Positions 26,578-36,578 of a stretch of DNA of 64,000 nt are shown here, piece by piece (positions within the stretch are counted from its first letter, which is position 1; every line of letters starts with the position of its first letter). The stretch comes from Pectobacterium zantedeschiae. GTDB taxonomy: Bacteria; Pseudomonadota; Gammaproteobacteria; Enterobacterales; Enterobacteriaceae. The translations under genes and the position numbers were made by a program. Location of the stretch: assembly GCF_004137795.1 (NCBI RefSeq), contig NZ_NWTM01000001.1, positions 496,001 to 560,000 of the forward strand, written 5' to 3'. Under the pieces are notes generated by a model that was not told the DNA's origin, made no database searches, and saw only the letters and a list, made by a program, of their open reading frames with translations.

Positions 26578-28050
26578 ATGTCTCGCTACGGTTTACAACA
26601 GCTTTATATCAACGGTACCTATGTTGATAGCTTGGGTGACGATACGTTTGATGCGGTGAATCCCGCGAATGGCGACGTTATTGCTTGCATCCAGTCAGCC
26701 ACTGCCGCCGATGTTGATCGAGCAGTCAGCGCAGCTACCGCAGGGCAGAAGGTATGGGCGGCGATGACGGCAATGGAACGTTCGCGCATTTTACGCCGCG
26801 CCGTTGATATCCTGCGTGAACGCAATGATGAACTCGCGTTGCTTGAAACACATGATACCGGCAAACCGCTTTCGGAAACGCGTACCGTCGATATCGTGAC
26901 CGGTGCCGATGTTCTGGAGTACTACGCGGGGTTGATTCCTATGCTGGAAGGCCAACAGATTCCGCTGCGGGATACCTCGTTTGTCTATACTCGCCGTGAA
27001 CCGCTTGGCGTCGTCGCTGGCATCGGCGCCTGGAACTATCCTATTCAGATTGCACTGTGGAAATCGGCGCCCGCTCTGGCGGCAGGAAACGCGATGATCT
27101 TTAAACCCAGTGAGGTGACATCGCTCACCGCGCTGAAGTTGGCGGAAATCTACACCGAAGCTGGGTTACCGGCAGGCGTATTTAACGTGCTGACCGGAAC
27201 AGGGAAATCCGTTGGTCAAGCGTTGACCACACACCCAGGCATTGCCAAAGTCTCTTTCACTGGTGGGATCGCCAGTGGGAAAACGGTCATGGCCAATGCA
27301 GCAGGCTCGACGTTGAAAGAGGTCACAATGGAACTGGGCGGGAAATCGCCGCTGATCATTTTTGACGATGCCGATCTGGATAAGGCGGCGGATATCGCCA
27401 TGATGGCGAACTTTTTTAGTTCAGGGCAGGTGTGCACTAACGGTACGCGCGTCTTTGTGCCTCAGGCATTGCAGATGCAGTTTGAGGAAAAAATCCTGAC
27501 GCGCGTTCAGCGAATTCGTGCGGGCGACCCTACTGATGAATCGGTGAATTTTGGTCCATTGGTTAGCTTCCCGCATAGAGAGTCCGTTCTGCGTTACATC
27601 GAAAGTGGAAAACGTGAGGGCGCTCGTGTGCTGGTGGGCGGTGAACCTATGACAGACGCTGGCTATGCCCAAGGCGCATACGTTGCTCCTACGGTGTTCA
27701 CTGACTGTCGGGACGACATGAAGATTGTCCGAGAAGAAATCTTCGGCCCTGTCATGAGTATTCTGACGTATCAGGATGAGGATGAAGTTATCCGCCGCGC
27801 TAATGATAGCGAGTATGGGCTGGCGGCAGGCATTGTGACCCGCGATCTGAACCGGGCGCATCGGGTTATTCATCAGCTTGACGCGGGTATTTGCTGGATC
27901 AATACCTGGGGAGAATCTCCGGCTGAAATGCCTGTGGGCGGCTACAAACATTCGGGTGTCGGACGTGAAAACGGGATAACAACGCTGGAACACTACACGC
28001 AAATTAAATCTATACAGGTTGAACTGGGTGAATTCCGCTCGGTATTTTAA
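26578..28050 (+). CDS. betB: Betaine aldehyde dehydrogenase BetB
   Basis: 490 residues, standard for BetB. The aldehyde dehydrogenase glutamate motif [20 protein letters not shown] and the catalytic cysteine motif [17 protein letters not shown] are present, with [20 protein letters not shown] in the NAD-binding region. It oxidises betaine aldehyde to glycine betaine with NAD(P). The gene is 19 bases before betA and is translated from a strong GACAGGAG site. Together with BetT and BetA it turns imported choline into an osmoprotectant. Confidence 0.97.
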   Translation: MSRYGLQQLYINGTYVDSLGDDTFDAVNPANGDVIACIQSATAADVDRAVSAATAGQKVWAAMTAMERSRILRRAVDILRERNDELALLETHDTGKPLSETRTVDIVTGADVLEYYAGLIPMLEGQQIPLRDTSFVYTRREPLGVVAGIGAWNYPIQIALWKSAPALAAGNAMIFKPSEVTSLTALKLAEIYTEAGLPAGVFNVLTGTGKSVGQALTTHPGIAKVSFTGGIASGKTVMANAAGSTLKEVTMELGGKSPLIIFDDADLDKAADIAMMANFFSSGQVCTNGTRVFVPQALQMQFEEKILTRVQRIRAGDPTDESVNFGPLVSFPHRESVLRYIESGKREGARVLVGGEPMTDAGYAQGAYVAPTVFTDCRDDMKIVREEIFGPVMSILTYQDEDEVIRRANDSEYGLAAGIVTRDLNRAHRVIHQLDAGICWINTWGESPAEMPVGGYKHSGVGRENGITTLEHYTQIKSIQVELGEFRSVF

Positions 28051-28069
28051 ACGAAGGGGAGAAAGCCTA

Positions 28070-29749
28070 ATGGAATATGATTACATCATCATCGGAGCCG
28101 GTTCTGCTGGCAATGTGCTGGCTGCGCGTTTAACAGAAGAAAGCGATGTGAGCGTGCTGCTGCTTGAGGCGGGTGGCCCTGACTATCGACTGGATTTTCG
28201 TACACAGATGCCTGCCGCGTTAGCTTTCCCATTACAGGGGAAGCGCTATAACTGGGCCTATGAAACCGATCCCGAACCTCATATGAATAATCGCCGAATG
28301 GAATGTGGTCGAGGCAAAGGATTAGGGGGCTCATCGCTGATTAACGGCATGTGCTATATCCGCGGCAATGCGATGGATTTTGATCACTGGGCGACCATGC
28401 CGGGTCTGGAGGATTGGAGTTATCTTGACTGCCTGCCATATTTCCGCAAAGCGGAAACGCGGGATGTGGGGTCGAATGACTACCATGGCGCAACGGGGCC
28501 TGTTTCGGTGACCACACCGAAGATGGGAAACAACGAACTGTTTCATGCGATGGTTGAAGCGGGCGTGCAGGCGGGTTATCCCCGTACCGACGATCTCAAT
28601 GGATATCAGCAGGAAGGCTTTGGGCCGATGGATAGAACCGTCACACCGAAAGGGCGTCGTGCCAGCACCGCTCGGGGCTATCTGGATCAGGCGAAAAGCC
28701 GTAAGAATCTGACTATCGTGACACATGCCTTAACCGACAAAATTCTTTTTGACGGAAAACGTGCCGTTGGCGTCGCTTACTTTAAAGGCGAAAGTGCGCA
28801 GACGGCGAAAGCTCGTCGCGAAGTGTTATTGTGTGCTGGCGCAATTGCCTCGCCGCAAATTCTACAACGCTCTGGGGTGGGGCCGAAAGATCTGCTTCAG
28901 GGGCTCGATATTCCTGTGGTGCACGATTTGCCCGGTGTCGGTGAAAATTTACAGGATCACCTGGAAATGTATTTGCAATATGCCTGCAAAGAACCGGTAT
29001 CACTGTATCCGGCGTTGCAGTGGTTTAATCAGCCGAAAATTGGTGCGGAATGGCTGTTCAATGGCACCGGTATTGGTGCCAGCAACCAGTTCGAAGCTGG
29101 TGGCTTTATTCGCAGCCGGGAGGCGTTCACCTGGCCGAATATTCAATACCATTTCCTGCCCGTCGCGATTAATTACAACGGCAGTAATGCGGTGAAAGAG
29201 CACGGATTCCAAGCGCACGTCGGCTCCATGCGCTCACTTAGTCGAGGGCGTGTGCAGGTGCGATCCAAAGATGCGCATGAGCATCCCAGCATTCTGTTCA
29301 ATTACATGTCGACAGAACAAGATTGGCAGGAGTTTCGCGACGCGATCCGCATTACGCGTGAAATCATGGCGCAGCCAGCGCTGAATAAATACCGCGGACG
29401 AGAGATCAGCCCTGGACTGGAAATTCAGACGGATGAAGAACTGGATGAGTTTATCCGCACTCACGCTGAGACGGCATTCCATCCCTCCTGTTCCTGCAAA
29501 ATGGGAGAGGACGACATGGCAGTCGTCGATGGGCAAGGTCGTGTCCATGGCATGGAAGGGCTACGTGTTGTCGATGCTTCCATCATGCCGCAAATTATTA
29601 CCGGTAACCTGAATGCGACGACTATCATGATCGCTGAGAAAATTGCCGATCGAATCCGCCGTCGTCAGCCGTTGCCACGCAGCAAAGCACGTTACTATGT
29701 CGCAGGGAATACACCAGTGAGAAAAGCATCGCTGAAACCCGCATCGTGA
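28070..29749 (+). CDS. betA: Choline dehydrogenase BetA (GMC oxidoreductase)
   Basis: 559 residues from the ATG at 28070 ([20 protein letters not shown]); the open frame begins 51 bases earlier inside betB, but this start has AAGGGGAG before it and the FAD motif at its head. Further GMC signatures are [20 protein letters not shown] and HPSCSCKMG with the active-site histidine near the C-terminus. BetA is the membrane-associated flavoenzyme oxidising choline to betaine aldehyde. It ends the betIBA operon. Confidence 0.97.
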   Translation: MEYDYIIIGAGSAGNVLAARLTEESDVSVLLLEAGGPDYRLDFRTQMPAALAFPLQGKRYNWAYETDPEPHMNNRRMECGRGKGLGGSSLINGMCYIRGNAMDFDHWATMPGLEDWSYLDCLPYFRKAETRDVGSNDYHGATGPVSVTTPKMGNNELFHAMVEAGVQAGYPRTDDLNGYQQEGFGPMDRTVTPKGRRASTARGYLDQAKSRKNLTIVTHALTDKILFDGKRAVGVAYFKGESAQTAKARREVLLCAGAIASPQILQRSGVGPKDLLQGLDIPVVHDLPGVGENLQDHLEMYLQYACKEPVSLYPALQWFNQPKIGAEWLFNGTGIGASNQFEAGGFIRSREAFTWPNIQYHFLPVAINYNGSNAVKEHGFQAHVGSMRSLSRGRVQVRSKDAHEHPSILFNYMSTEQDWQEFRDAIRITREIMAQPALNKYRGREISPGLEIQTDEELDEFIRTHAETAFHPSCSCKMGEDDMAVVDGQGRVHGMEGLRVVDASIMPQIITGNLNATTIMIAEKIADRIRRRQPLPRSKARYYVAGNTPVRKASLKPAS

Positions 29750-29767
29750 CGTACCCCGCATAGCCAG

Positions 29768-29800
29768 ATGGACCGTGTAGAAAGTGCGGTCCATACTTTT
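29768..29800 (+). terminator. Terminator after betA
   Basis: ATGGACCG / CGGTCCAT arms around an 11-base loop with a short T-rich tail, 19 bases after the betA stop. Confidence 0.7.
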
Positions 29801-29895
29801 CATTGTTATACACAATCTGACAAACAAACGCCTTCCGCGCCATTACTATGGGTCATAACACCATCAGTGATGTCACTTTTCCTTGAGGAATGAAA

Positions 29896-30549
29896 ATGAA
29901 TAATTGGCTGCAACAAATTCAGGGCTTATTAGGTTCCGGTAGCAAGCCGGGGAATCATCATCAAGGCGGAAAAAACGGCAATTTGGGCGATATGCTGAAG
30001 CCCGCGGCGTTGGGTGGCTTGGCGGGTGTGTTGTTGTCGAATAAATCTACGCGGAAAATCATGGGTTCATTGGGTAAAAATGCTTTGATTATCGGCGGCA
30101 GTGCGGCGGCGGGTGTCGTGTTGTGGAACCAGTATAAGAAGAGGGTTCGCGACACGCATCAGGACGATCCACAATTTGGTACCCAATCCTCGACTGATAA
30201 TATTCGCGCCCGACGTCTGATTCAGGCTCTGGTGTTTGCTGCCAAGAGTGACGGGCATATTGATGCGACTGAGAAACAGCGTATTGATGACAATATTCAG
30301 CAACTGCAATTGGGAAGCGATGCGCACCGCTGGGTACAGGAAGCGATAGAACAACCGCTTGACCCAGTTTTACTGGCGAAAGATGTCAAGAATGAAGAAG
30401 AAGCGCTTGAGGTTTACTTCCTAAGCTGTGCGGTCATTGATGTCGATCACTTCATGGAGAAAAGCTATCTGGATGCGTTAGCGACAGAGCTGAAAATACC
30501 GCAAGACGTGCGACAGTCAATCACCAATGAGCTGAAGAGTCCATCATGA
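29896..30549 (+). CDS. yebE: YebE-like DUF533 inner-membrane protein
   Basis: 217 residues from the ATG at 29896, chosen because TTGAGG sits at normal spacing and MNNWLQQIQGLLG resembles E. coli YebE; an in-frame ATG two codons earlier is too close to the ribosome site. A Gly-rich segment around residues 20-75 (LGGLAGVLLSNKS, IIGGSAAAGVVLWNQY) contains one membrane helix. The C-terminal DUF533/TerB-like domain begins near ARRLIQALVFAAKSDGHIDA. The function is unknown; in E. coli yebE is induced by envelope stress (Cpx). In E. coli the gene is elsewhere, so its place beside fabA is local. Confidence 0.85.
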   Translation: MNNWLQQIQGLLGSGSKPGNHHQGGKNGNLGDMLKPAALGGLAGVLLSNKSTRKIMGSLGKNALIIGGSAAAGVVLWNQYKKRVRDTHQDDPQFGTQSSTDNIRARRLIQALVFAAKSDGHIDATEKQRIDDNIQQLQLGSDAHRWVQEAIEQPLDPVLLAKDVKNEEEALEVYFLSCAVIDVDHFMEKSYLDALATELKIPQDVRQSITNELKSPS

Positions 30550-30601
30550 GTGGATAGCTTAGTCGTTGGTTAGATACAATCGAATAAATGGAAGGGATAA
30601 C

Positions 30602-30625
30602 GCGGGCGAAAAATTATTCGCCCGC
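30602..30625 (-). terminator. Hairpin downstream of fabA
   Basis: GCGGGCGAA / TTCGCCCGC with a 6-base loop, between the convergent ends of yebE and fabA. The T tail is weak on either strand. Confidence 0.6.
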
Positions 30626-30643
30626 AATCAATATAGTCGGTAC

Positions 30644-31162
30644 TTAGAAAGAGCTAGTGTCTTTGAACAGACCAACTTTCAGTTCATCAGCAGTATAGAT
30701 CTGTTGACCGTCAACCAGTACTTCACCATCAGCAATACCCATTACCAAACGGCGATTGATTACGCGTTTGAAGTGAATGCGGTAAGTGACTTTCTTCGCC
30801 GTTGGCAGAACTTGCCCGGTGAATTTAACTTCACCCACGCCGAGTGCGCGGCCTTTGCCTTCGCCACCCAGCCAGCCCAGATAGAAGCCGACTAGCTGCC
30901 ACATGGCATCCAGGCCAAGGCAGCCAGGCATCACTGGATCGCCAATGAAATGGCAACCGAAGAACCACAGGTCAGGCGTGATATCCAATTCGGCTTCCAC
31001 ATAGCCTTTGCCGTACTTACCGCCGTCTTCTGTCATTTTAACGACGCGGTCCATCATTAGCATGTTAGGGGCGGGTAACTGAGGGCCTTGTGGGCCAAAC
31101 AGTTCACCACGACTGGAGGCAAGGAGGTCTTCTTTTGTATAGGATTCGCGTTTATCTACCAT
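30644..31162 (-). CDS. fabA: 3-hydroxydecanoyl-ACP dehydratase/isomerase FabA
   Basis: 172 residues, the exact family length. The active site [20 protein letters not shown] provides His71 and Asp85 (His70 and Asp84 in E. coli). FabA dehydrates 3-hydroxydecanoyl-ACP and isomerises the trans-2 to the cis-3 product, the branch point of anaerobic unsaturated fatty acid synthesis. Upstream lie palindromes matching the FabR repressor and FadR activator sites. It follows ycbZ on the same strand, as in E. coli. Confidence 0.98.
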   Translation of the reverse strand: MVDKRESYTKEDLLASSRGELFGPQGPQLPAPNMLMMDRVVKMTEDGGKYGKGYVEAELDITPDLWFFGCHFIGDPVMPGCLGLDAMWQLVGFYLGWLGGEGKGRALGVGEVKFTGQVLPTAKKVTYRIHFKRVINRRLVMGIADGEVLVDGQQIYTADELKVGLFKDTSSF

Positions 31163-31200
31163 GGTCTCTGTAAGCCTTGTTTTAATGAAGCACGCAGATT

Positions 31201-31218
31201 AGCGTACAGCTGTACGCT
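31201..31218 (-). promoter_or_regulatory. FabR operator of fabA
   Basis: AGCGTACAGCTGTACGCT is a perfect 18-base palindrome, 39 bases before the fabA start. It matches the known FabR site pattern AGCGTACA-NN-TGT(T/A)CGCT of E. coli fabA and fabB. Confidence 0.88.
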
Positions 31219-31235
31219 GAGCAAGTCTGTTGCGT

Positions 31236-31248
31236 CTGGTTGAACCAG
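31236..31248 (-). promoter_or_regulatory. FadR operator of fabA
   Basis: CTGGTTGAACCAG is palindromic and fits the TGGT-NNN-ACCA core of FadR sites. It lies 18 bases upstream of the FabR palindrome, the same order as in E. coli, and 5 bases from the end of ycbZ. Confidence 0.75.
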
Positions 31249-31253
31249 TGGGT

Positions 31254-33023
31254 TTAACGGAAAAACCAAGGGAAACGCCTACGTTCCTGAGGTAAAAGTT
31301 GTCCAATTCTCTCACGAATCGCCGCTAACAGATTTGGTTGCTGCTCATCGTCATAAGGGAAATTGGTCAGTAACGACACCGCTTCTGGCGCAGTTTCTAC
31401 TGGGAACAAGTGGAATTTCCCTTCGCGTACAGCCTCAACGACATCATCTTGTAAACAGAGATGACGTAGATTAGTCGCAGGTAAAATAACGCCCTGAGAA
31501 CCCGTTAGCCCACGACGCTGGCAAACCTCAAAGAAGCCTTCGATTTTCTCATTTACACCGCCAATTGGCTGGACACGACCAAATTGATCGACGGAACCGG
31601 TAACGGCAAACTGCTGGTTGATTGGGCGTAAGGAGAGAGCACTGACCAACGCACACAGCTCTGCCAGTGAGGCGCTGTCGCCATCAACTTCGCTATACGA
31701 TTGCTCGAAAACCATGGATGCTGAGAAAGGAAGCTGTTGATCAAGTTCTAGCTCGGTAATCAGGAACGCCTGCATGATCATCATGCCTTTAGCGTGTAAA
31801 TTGCCAGCAAGTTCGGCTTTGCGCTCGACGTCAGTAAATTCACCATCACCAGCGTGAACCACACAACTGATACGTGTCGGCTCGCCAAAGGCAACGGGGT
31901 AACCTGGGAATTCGAGTACGGAAAGTCCGTTAACCTGACCGACGACTTCACCTTCGGTTTCGATCAGAATCTGGCCTAATTCTATTTCATCTTGCATACG
32001 CTCACGAAGATAGCCTTCGCGCCATTGGCGAGCGGCAACCGCGTCAACCAGCGCCTGTTCTGTAATCTGGCCATCTCTCGCGTACAGCGACGCGTATTTT
32101 AACTGGCCGACGAGCCAGCGTGGGCATAATGGTAAATTGCCTTGATCGCCGCTGTAGCGCACAGCAATGTTGATTAATGTAGGCCAGGCATCCGCGTCCA
32201 GAAGTGGCAGTTGATTTTCACTGCATAGTGCATTGATGTAAGTACACCAGCGCGCCATGTCATCCGTTTCAATCAACTGTAGTTGTGCTTCAAACTCGCC
32301 GTAAATCGCGTGTTCGCCTAATTCTGGCTCCATATCATGAATATCTGCCAGACTTTCCCGGTCACCGAGAATGATCAGACGAATATCAAGTGGCATCGGT
32401 GGTACATCAACAGGAAGTGGTTTGCGCTCGTCTGGTGACAGCCAACGATAGAGTCCCTCTGCCATAATCTGCTTCAGACGCAGCCACATCAACGGCTGAG
32501 CCAGCAATGCTCTTGCAGACAGGATTAACGTACCGCCATTAACCTGATGAATCAGCCCCGGATGCAGGGTGATTTCATCATGGAAATTGCGCACGCAGCC
32601 GAAAAGTTGCTCAGGCTCAATCCATTCCTGATAGCCACAGGACTGCTGTGCGGCAAAATTATCCGCAGACTGTGTGGCTGATTCGACCCGGATATGACGA
32701 CCCTCAATGATATATTTACTGCCATGTATCGCCCCGGAGTCTGGCCTGATGGCGCTCAGCGCACGGGCGATCAATGCCATATAGTCATCGTTCTCTTGCG
32801 CTTTCAACAGCATAAAGCGGGAAGGGGAACGAGGGTGGCAAAAGAGCGTCAGACTGTCTGCCAGACGCGACTGAATAGCGGAGAATTCAGCAGGGGCAAG
32901 CTGAGCTGCCTGCGTGAATAGCGTTTGATAAGGCGTATTATTTGGCAGTAAATGCTGCCATGAGAGTCGGTTACTGGTCAAAGTATCAATGTAATCGTCT
33001 AAAGGAAAAGCGTGATTATACAA
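31254..33023 (-). CDS. ycbZ: Lon-protease-like protein YcbZ
   Basis: 589 residues, close to E. coli YcbZ (586). The C-terminal Lon-type proteolytic domain is complete: VDGDSASLAELCALVSALS holds the catalytic Ser, and PIGGVNEKIEGFFEVCQRRG holds the catalytic Lys. The middle part with VNGGTLILSARALLAQPLMW and LIILGDRES resembles a degenerate AAA+ region; I see no Walker A motif. Substrates are not known. It is upstream of fabA on the same strand and divergent from matP, the standard enterobacterial order. Confidence 0.93.
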   Translation of the reverse strand: MYNHAFPLDDYIDTLTSNRLSWQHLLPNNTPYQTLFTQAAQLAPAEFSAIQSRLADSLTLFCHPRSPSRFMLLKAQENDDYMALIARALSAIRPDSGAIHGSKYIIEGRHIRVESATQSADNFAAQQSCGYQEWIEPEQLFGCVRNFHDEITLHPGLIHQVNGGTLILSARALLAQPLMWLRLKQIMAEGLYRWLSPDERKPLPVDVPPMPLDIRLIILGDRESLADIHDMEPELGEHAIYGEFEAQLQLIETDDMARWCTYINALCSENQLPLLDADAWPTLINIAVRYSGDQGNLPLCPRWLVGQLKYASLYARDGQITEQALVDAVAARQWREGYLRERMQDEIELGQILIETEGEVVGQVNGLSVLEFPGYPVAFGEPTRISCVVHAGDGEFTDVERKAELAGNLHAKGMMIMQAFLITELELDQQLPFSASMVFEQSYSEVDGDSASLAELCALVSALSLRPINQQFAVTGSVDQFGRVQPIGGVNEKIEGFFEVCQRRGLTGSQGVILPATNLRHLCLQDDVVEAVREGKFHLFPVETAPEAVSLLTNFPYDDEQQPNLLAAIRERIGQLLPQERRRFPWFFR

Positions 33024-33200
33024 GAATAATGCGGACTGCGCATAAGGAGAGTCATCTATCCGTCATCTTTCACTTACTGAAGCTCAAGCCATGTTTGGAT
33101 AATCGTCTTAAAAGCTATCGGAAAACTGTCAGAAAGCGGCCAAAATCAGGGAAAACTGTTATGCTGAAAGTAACGTTACGCGGTCACTGAAGAATTTAAT

Positions 33201-33659
33201 ATGAAATATCAACAACTAGAAAATCTTGAGTGCGGGTGGAAATGGAAATACCTGGTGAAGAAGCACCGGGAGGGAGAGGAAATTACACGTTTTCTTGAGC
33301 AAAGTGCAGCCGATGACGCTGTACAGTCATTGCTTAAAATGGAAAACCAGCCAGTGAAGCTGCTGGAGTGGATTGCACAGTGTATGAATCCCACCTTAGA
33401 AAACCGGATGAAGCAGACGATTCGCGCACGGCGTAAACGCCATTTCAACGCGGAACACCAGCATACACGCAAGAAATCGATCGATCTGGAATATTTGGTG
33501 TGGCAGCGCCTTGCCGCTCTCGCTCAGAGACGTGAAGTTACCTTGTCAGAAACGATTGTACAGTTAATTGAAGACGCTGAGCATAAAGAAAAGTATGCCA
33601 GCCAGATGTCGCTGCTTAAGCAGGATCTTAAAGCCATTCTGAATAAAGATGAGAAATAA
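33201..33659 (+). CDS. matP: Macrodomain Ter protein MatP
   Basis: 152 residues. [20 protein letters not shown] at the start and the C-terminal ribbon-helix-helix [20 protein letters not shown] plus coiled coil are those of MatP, which binds matS sites (GTGACRNYGTCAC) to compact the chromosome terminus and tie it to the divisome. I did not find a matS site in the window. It is divergent from ycbZ and convergent with ompA, with a shared bidirectional terminator. Confidence 0.96.
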   Translation: MKYQQLENLECGWKWKYLVKKHREGEEITRFLEQSAADDAVQSLLKMENQPVKLLEWIAQCMNPTLENRMKQTIRARRKRHFNAEHQHTRKKSIDLEYLVWQRLAALAQRREVTLSETIVQLIEDAEHKEKYASQMSLLKQDLKAILNKDEK

Positions 33660-33696
33660 TCGGCTTTTGTCATTTATCGTACTGACAAACAAGCAT

Positions 33697-33727
33697 AAAA
33701 AAACCTCGCCGAAGCGAGGTTTTTTTC
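33697..33727. terminator. Bidirectional terminator between matP and ompA
   Basis: AAACCTCGC / GCGAGGTTT arms around a short loop, with A and T tracts on the two sides, serving both convergent genes. Confidence 0.92.
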
Positions 33728-33736
33728 GTTAATAAC

Positions 33737-34837
33737 TTAAGCCTGAGGCTGAGTTACAACGTCTTTGATGCCTTTAACTTCGATCTCTACGCGACGATCA
33801 GGTGCCAGGCAGTCGATCAGCGCAGCACGAGGTTTCACGTTGTCACAGGTAGAACCGGTAACTGGTTGAGATTTACCTAAGCCACGAGCAGAGACTTTGT
33901 TCGCAGGGATACCTTTAGAAACCAGGTAATCAACTACGCTCTGTGCGCGTTTTTCAGACAGAGCTTGGTTATATTGCTCTGAACCTAAACGGTCAGTGAA
34001 GCCCAGAACAACAACGGAACCGTCTTTCGGATCCAGAGAGCTCAGCTGGGTGTACAGTTGATCCAGTGATTGCTGGCCTTCTGCTTTCAGCGTTGCTTTG
34101 TTGAAGTTGAACAGGACATCAGATTTCAGGGTGAAACGCTTGGTTTCAACAACTGGAGCTGGTGCTGGGGTTGGAGCCGGGGTAGCGATAGGAGCTACGC
34201 GGTCATCTTGGCCGAAACGGTAAGACAGGCCAACGCTCATCAGCATGTTGTCTGGACGGGCACCAACGGTACCAGCATCACCGATGTTGCTTACCCACTG
34301 GTAGTCAACACGAGTAGCCCAGTTTTTGTCGATAGCGTATTCAACACCGATCGCAGCCAGCGGAGAAACGCCAGTGTCGTCGTTGTTGATGTCAGCTCTG
34401 GTACCTGTGTTTACAGTAGTGGCTGCATGGCTGTCAGCGCGCCATACCATACCACCCAGACGGGTATAAACATCCAGGTCAGGAAGAACTGGGTAGCTCA
34501 GTTTAGCAGCCAGTTGGATGCCTTGTGCCTTGAAGCTAGCGCTGTCATCGTTTGATGCAGTTGAACCAGCATACTTCATGCGGCCCAGCCAATCGTAGCC
34601 CAGTTCAAAACCTAGGTACGGGTTGGCTTGATAACCAACGAACGCACCAGCGCCTAACTTGCTTTTGATTGGGTTGTTGTTGACACCGGTGTAACCATTT
34701 CCGTAGAAACCAGTATCGTGGAATTGAGACACACCCAGTTTACCACCGGTGTACCAGGTATTGTCTTTAGGAGCTGCTTGCGCGATGGTCGCGAAGCTAG
34801 CCAGTGCCACTGCAACTGCGATAGCTGTTTTTTTCAT
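33737..34837 (-). CDS. ompA: Outer membrane porin A
   Basis: 366 residues from the ATG at 34837 ([20 protein letters not shown], signal peptide cleaved after AQA); the open frame begins 10 codons earlier without a signal. The mature protein has an 8-strand beta-barrel N-terminal domain, a Pro/Ala hinge near residues 215-235 ([13 protein letters not shown]), and a peptidoglycan-binding OmpA domain ([20 protein letters not shown]). It anchors the outer membrane to the cell wall. The leader of more than 200 bases is typical of ompA mRNAs, which are stable and targeted by small RNAs. Confidence 0.98.
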   Translation of the reverse strand: MKKTAIAVAVALASFATIAQAAPKDNTWYTGGKLGVSQFHDTGFYGNGYTGVNNNPIKSKLGAGAFVGYQANPYLGFELGYDWLGRMKYAGSTASNDDSASFKAQGIQLAAKLSYPVLPDLDVYTRLGGMVWRADSHAATTVNTGTRADINNDDTGVSPLAAIGVEYAIDKNWATRVDYQWVSNIGDAGTVGARPDNMLMSVGLSYRFGQDDRVAPIATPAPTPAPAPVVETKRFTLKSDVLFNFNKATLKAEGQQSLDQLYTQLSSLDPKDGSVVVLGFTDRLGSEQYNQALSEKRAQSVVDYLVSKGIPANKVSARGLGKSQPVTGSTCDNVKPRAALIDCLAPDRRVEIEVKGIKDVVTQPQA

Positions 34838-35121
34838 TTTACGCCTCATTATCATCCAAATCGGCAATTAACCTGGAGGGCTAATAAACCTTTGGTTAAA
34901 ATCCTTTGGTTGGAGACTTTGCCCTTATTTATGACTCACTGTCAGTCAACTGACGTTATAAAAGAGCAACTCCAGCGAGTTAAAGTCTACAACGTGATGA
35001 GAAAGTTACAAGTATGATGTGATTTGCGTCATAAGAAAACCGCACGATTCATACATACTTGCTAACAAATAGTAGATGCTTTTGACAGATCTTACGCCTT
35101 TTAGCTGTATTAAATATATCC

Positions 35122-35150
35122 AAAAAGCCCGCAGAATACCGCTCTGCGGC
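35122..35150 (-). terminator. Terminator after sulA
   Basis: CCGCAGA / TCTGCGG stem (7-base loop) followed on the minus strand by GCTTTTT, about 50 bases after the sulA stop. Confidence 0.8.
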
Positions 35151-35199
35151 GATCGGCAAGACACATAAGCTGAATGGGCTGAGAAAATTCTTAATTTAC

Positions 35200-35718
35200 T
35201 TAATGATACAATGTCGAGTGAATTTTAAGGCTAGGAAACAGTCTATAGGCGTCACCGCCAGTGCTTTCTGCATTACTTTCTGGCCGCATAATAAAGCCAT
35301 ACGTATTTCCAGCCTGTGCGGCGTGACGCAATCGAACCTTCTCTTCTTCCGTCAATTCGTGCGGTAACCAGCACAAAACGGCGCTGTAATTCCCTGTCAG
35401 CAACGCTCTTTCCATGGCATCAACCGTACACAGAGGGCTGATATGGTGGAGTTGCACCATTTTATCCAGCGGTAGCCCAGATTGCTGTACCCAGGGACGG
35501 CTCAGTTTTTGCTGAGGTGAAAGCCACAGCAGCCAGCGAGACTGTGTGCCTAGCTGCTGTAAGAGTGGTAATAACAGGTGTGTGACTATGGGCTGATCGG
35601 CGTTGTACACGATTTCGCTGATAATGCCACCTGTGGCAACCGAGGGCTCCGCAGCGTGTTGATTTGCAGAAAACGATGACGACTCGATGTTGTGAGAGTG
35701 GATTGATTGCGTACGCAT
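35200..35718 (-). CDS. sulA: SOS cell-division inhibitor SulA
   Basis: 172 residues (E. coli 169). The conserved core [20 protein letters not shown] and [20 protein letters not shown] matches SulA, which binds FtsZ and blocks polymerisation after DNA damage; Lon degrades it afterwards. The C-terminal [10 protein letters not shown] is the Lon-recognition end. A LexA box lies 22 bases before the start. Its place between ompA and tfoX is the normal one. Confidence 0.96.
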   Translation of the reverse strand: MRTQSIHSHNIESSSFSANQHAAEPSVATGGIISEIVYNADQPIVTHLLLPLLQQLGTQSRWLLWLSPQQKLSRPWVQQSGLPLDKMVQLHHISPLCTVDAMERALLTGNYSAVLCWLPHELTEEEKVRLRHAAQAGNTYGFIMRPESNAESTGGDAYRLFPSLKIHSTLYH

Positions 35719-35739
35719 AATGAGTTCTACCCATAGTGT

Positions 35740-35759
35740 TACTGTATGAACATACAGTA
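35740..35759 (-). promoter_or_regulatory. LexA box of sulA
   Basis: TACTGTATGAACATACAGTA, a strong match to the consensus TACTGTATATATATACAGTA with both CTGT/ACAG half-sites perfect. Confidence 0.95.
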
Positions 35760-35941
35760 TATGCTGTGTGCGTGAAAATCAACCTGATTTTTTGAAAGCG
35801 CTTCGCATATTCCTTATGCAAGAGACAGTAAACACATTTACTGTTTGAAGCCGCATCGGGGCTGTGTTTAATTATTTGTTCCTGCTACAGATATTTTTAA
35901 TTGTTCAGGAAGAGATCATTTCAACACTAAGGATTATGGCA

Positions 35942-36562
35942 ATGAAGCAATTATGCAAAAAAAGGATTTTGCAATCTCAGCAGTCTTTTTCATCTTTGGG
36001 AGACATCACTTCGCGCTCCCAATTTGGTGGCTACAGCATCGCAGCAAACAAAACAATTTTTGGACTGGTGTCGGAAGGAGAGCTTTATCTTCGTGCCAGT
36101 AAGAAAGATGAAGAATATTTTCAGCAACGTGATATGCCTCATCTGATTTATACCAAACGCGGTATGCCGGTCCCGTTGAACTACTTTCTTGTCGATGAAA
36201 TATTATGGCAAGAACCCGTGCAGCTATTGCATTTTGCTCGTATGGCGCTGGTGGGTGCGGAGTATGATAAAGAAGTCAGAAGCATGAACGGGCGATTAAA
36301 AGACCTTCCTAATCTTAATCATGATATTGAACGCCTGTTGTGGAAGGCAGGGATAAAGAATGTTGATGAGTTACAGCATTATGGTGCGAAAAACAGCTAC
36401 CTTGAGTTGCGAAAGGTTCGGGCTAATCTAAGCGTTAACGTGCTATTGGCGCTTGCTGGCGCTATTTGTGGCACGCATCAGGCTGCATTGCCTCGCGGTA
36501 TCCGCAATGAATTGCTGGAATGGTATAAAAACAACGCTGTCTCCAAAGGACCAAAACACTAA
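35942..36562 (+). CDS. tfoX: Competence regulator TfoX/Sxy
   Basis: 206 residues from the ATG at 35942 (MKQLCKKRILQSQQSFSSLG), with AAGG 9 bases before it; earlier in-frame starts are less well placed. TfoX_N (SQFGGYSIAANKTIFGLVSE GELYLRA region) and TfoX_C (RLKDLPNLNHDIERLLWKAG) domains are both present. In E. coli, Sxy works with CRP at CRP-S sites to switch on DNA-uptake genes. It is divergent from sulA and convergent with yccS, the usual order. Confidence 0.94.
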   Translation: MKQLCKKRILQSQQSFSSLGDITSRSQFGGYSIAANKTIFGLVSEGELYLRASKKDEEYFQQRDMPHLIYTKRGMPVPLNYFLVDEILWQEPVQLLHFARMALVGAEYDKEVRSMNGRLKDLPNLNHDIERLLWKAGIKNVDELQHYGAKNSYLELRKVRANLSVNVLLALAGAICGTHQAALPRGIRNELLEWYKNNAVSKGPKH

Positions 36563-36578
36563 GAAACAGGCCATATTT

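Noticed and set aside
27421-28002. 193-codon minus-strand open frame
   Set aside because: It is antisense to betB, has no ribosome site and an implausible composition.
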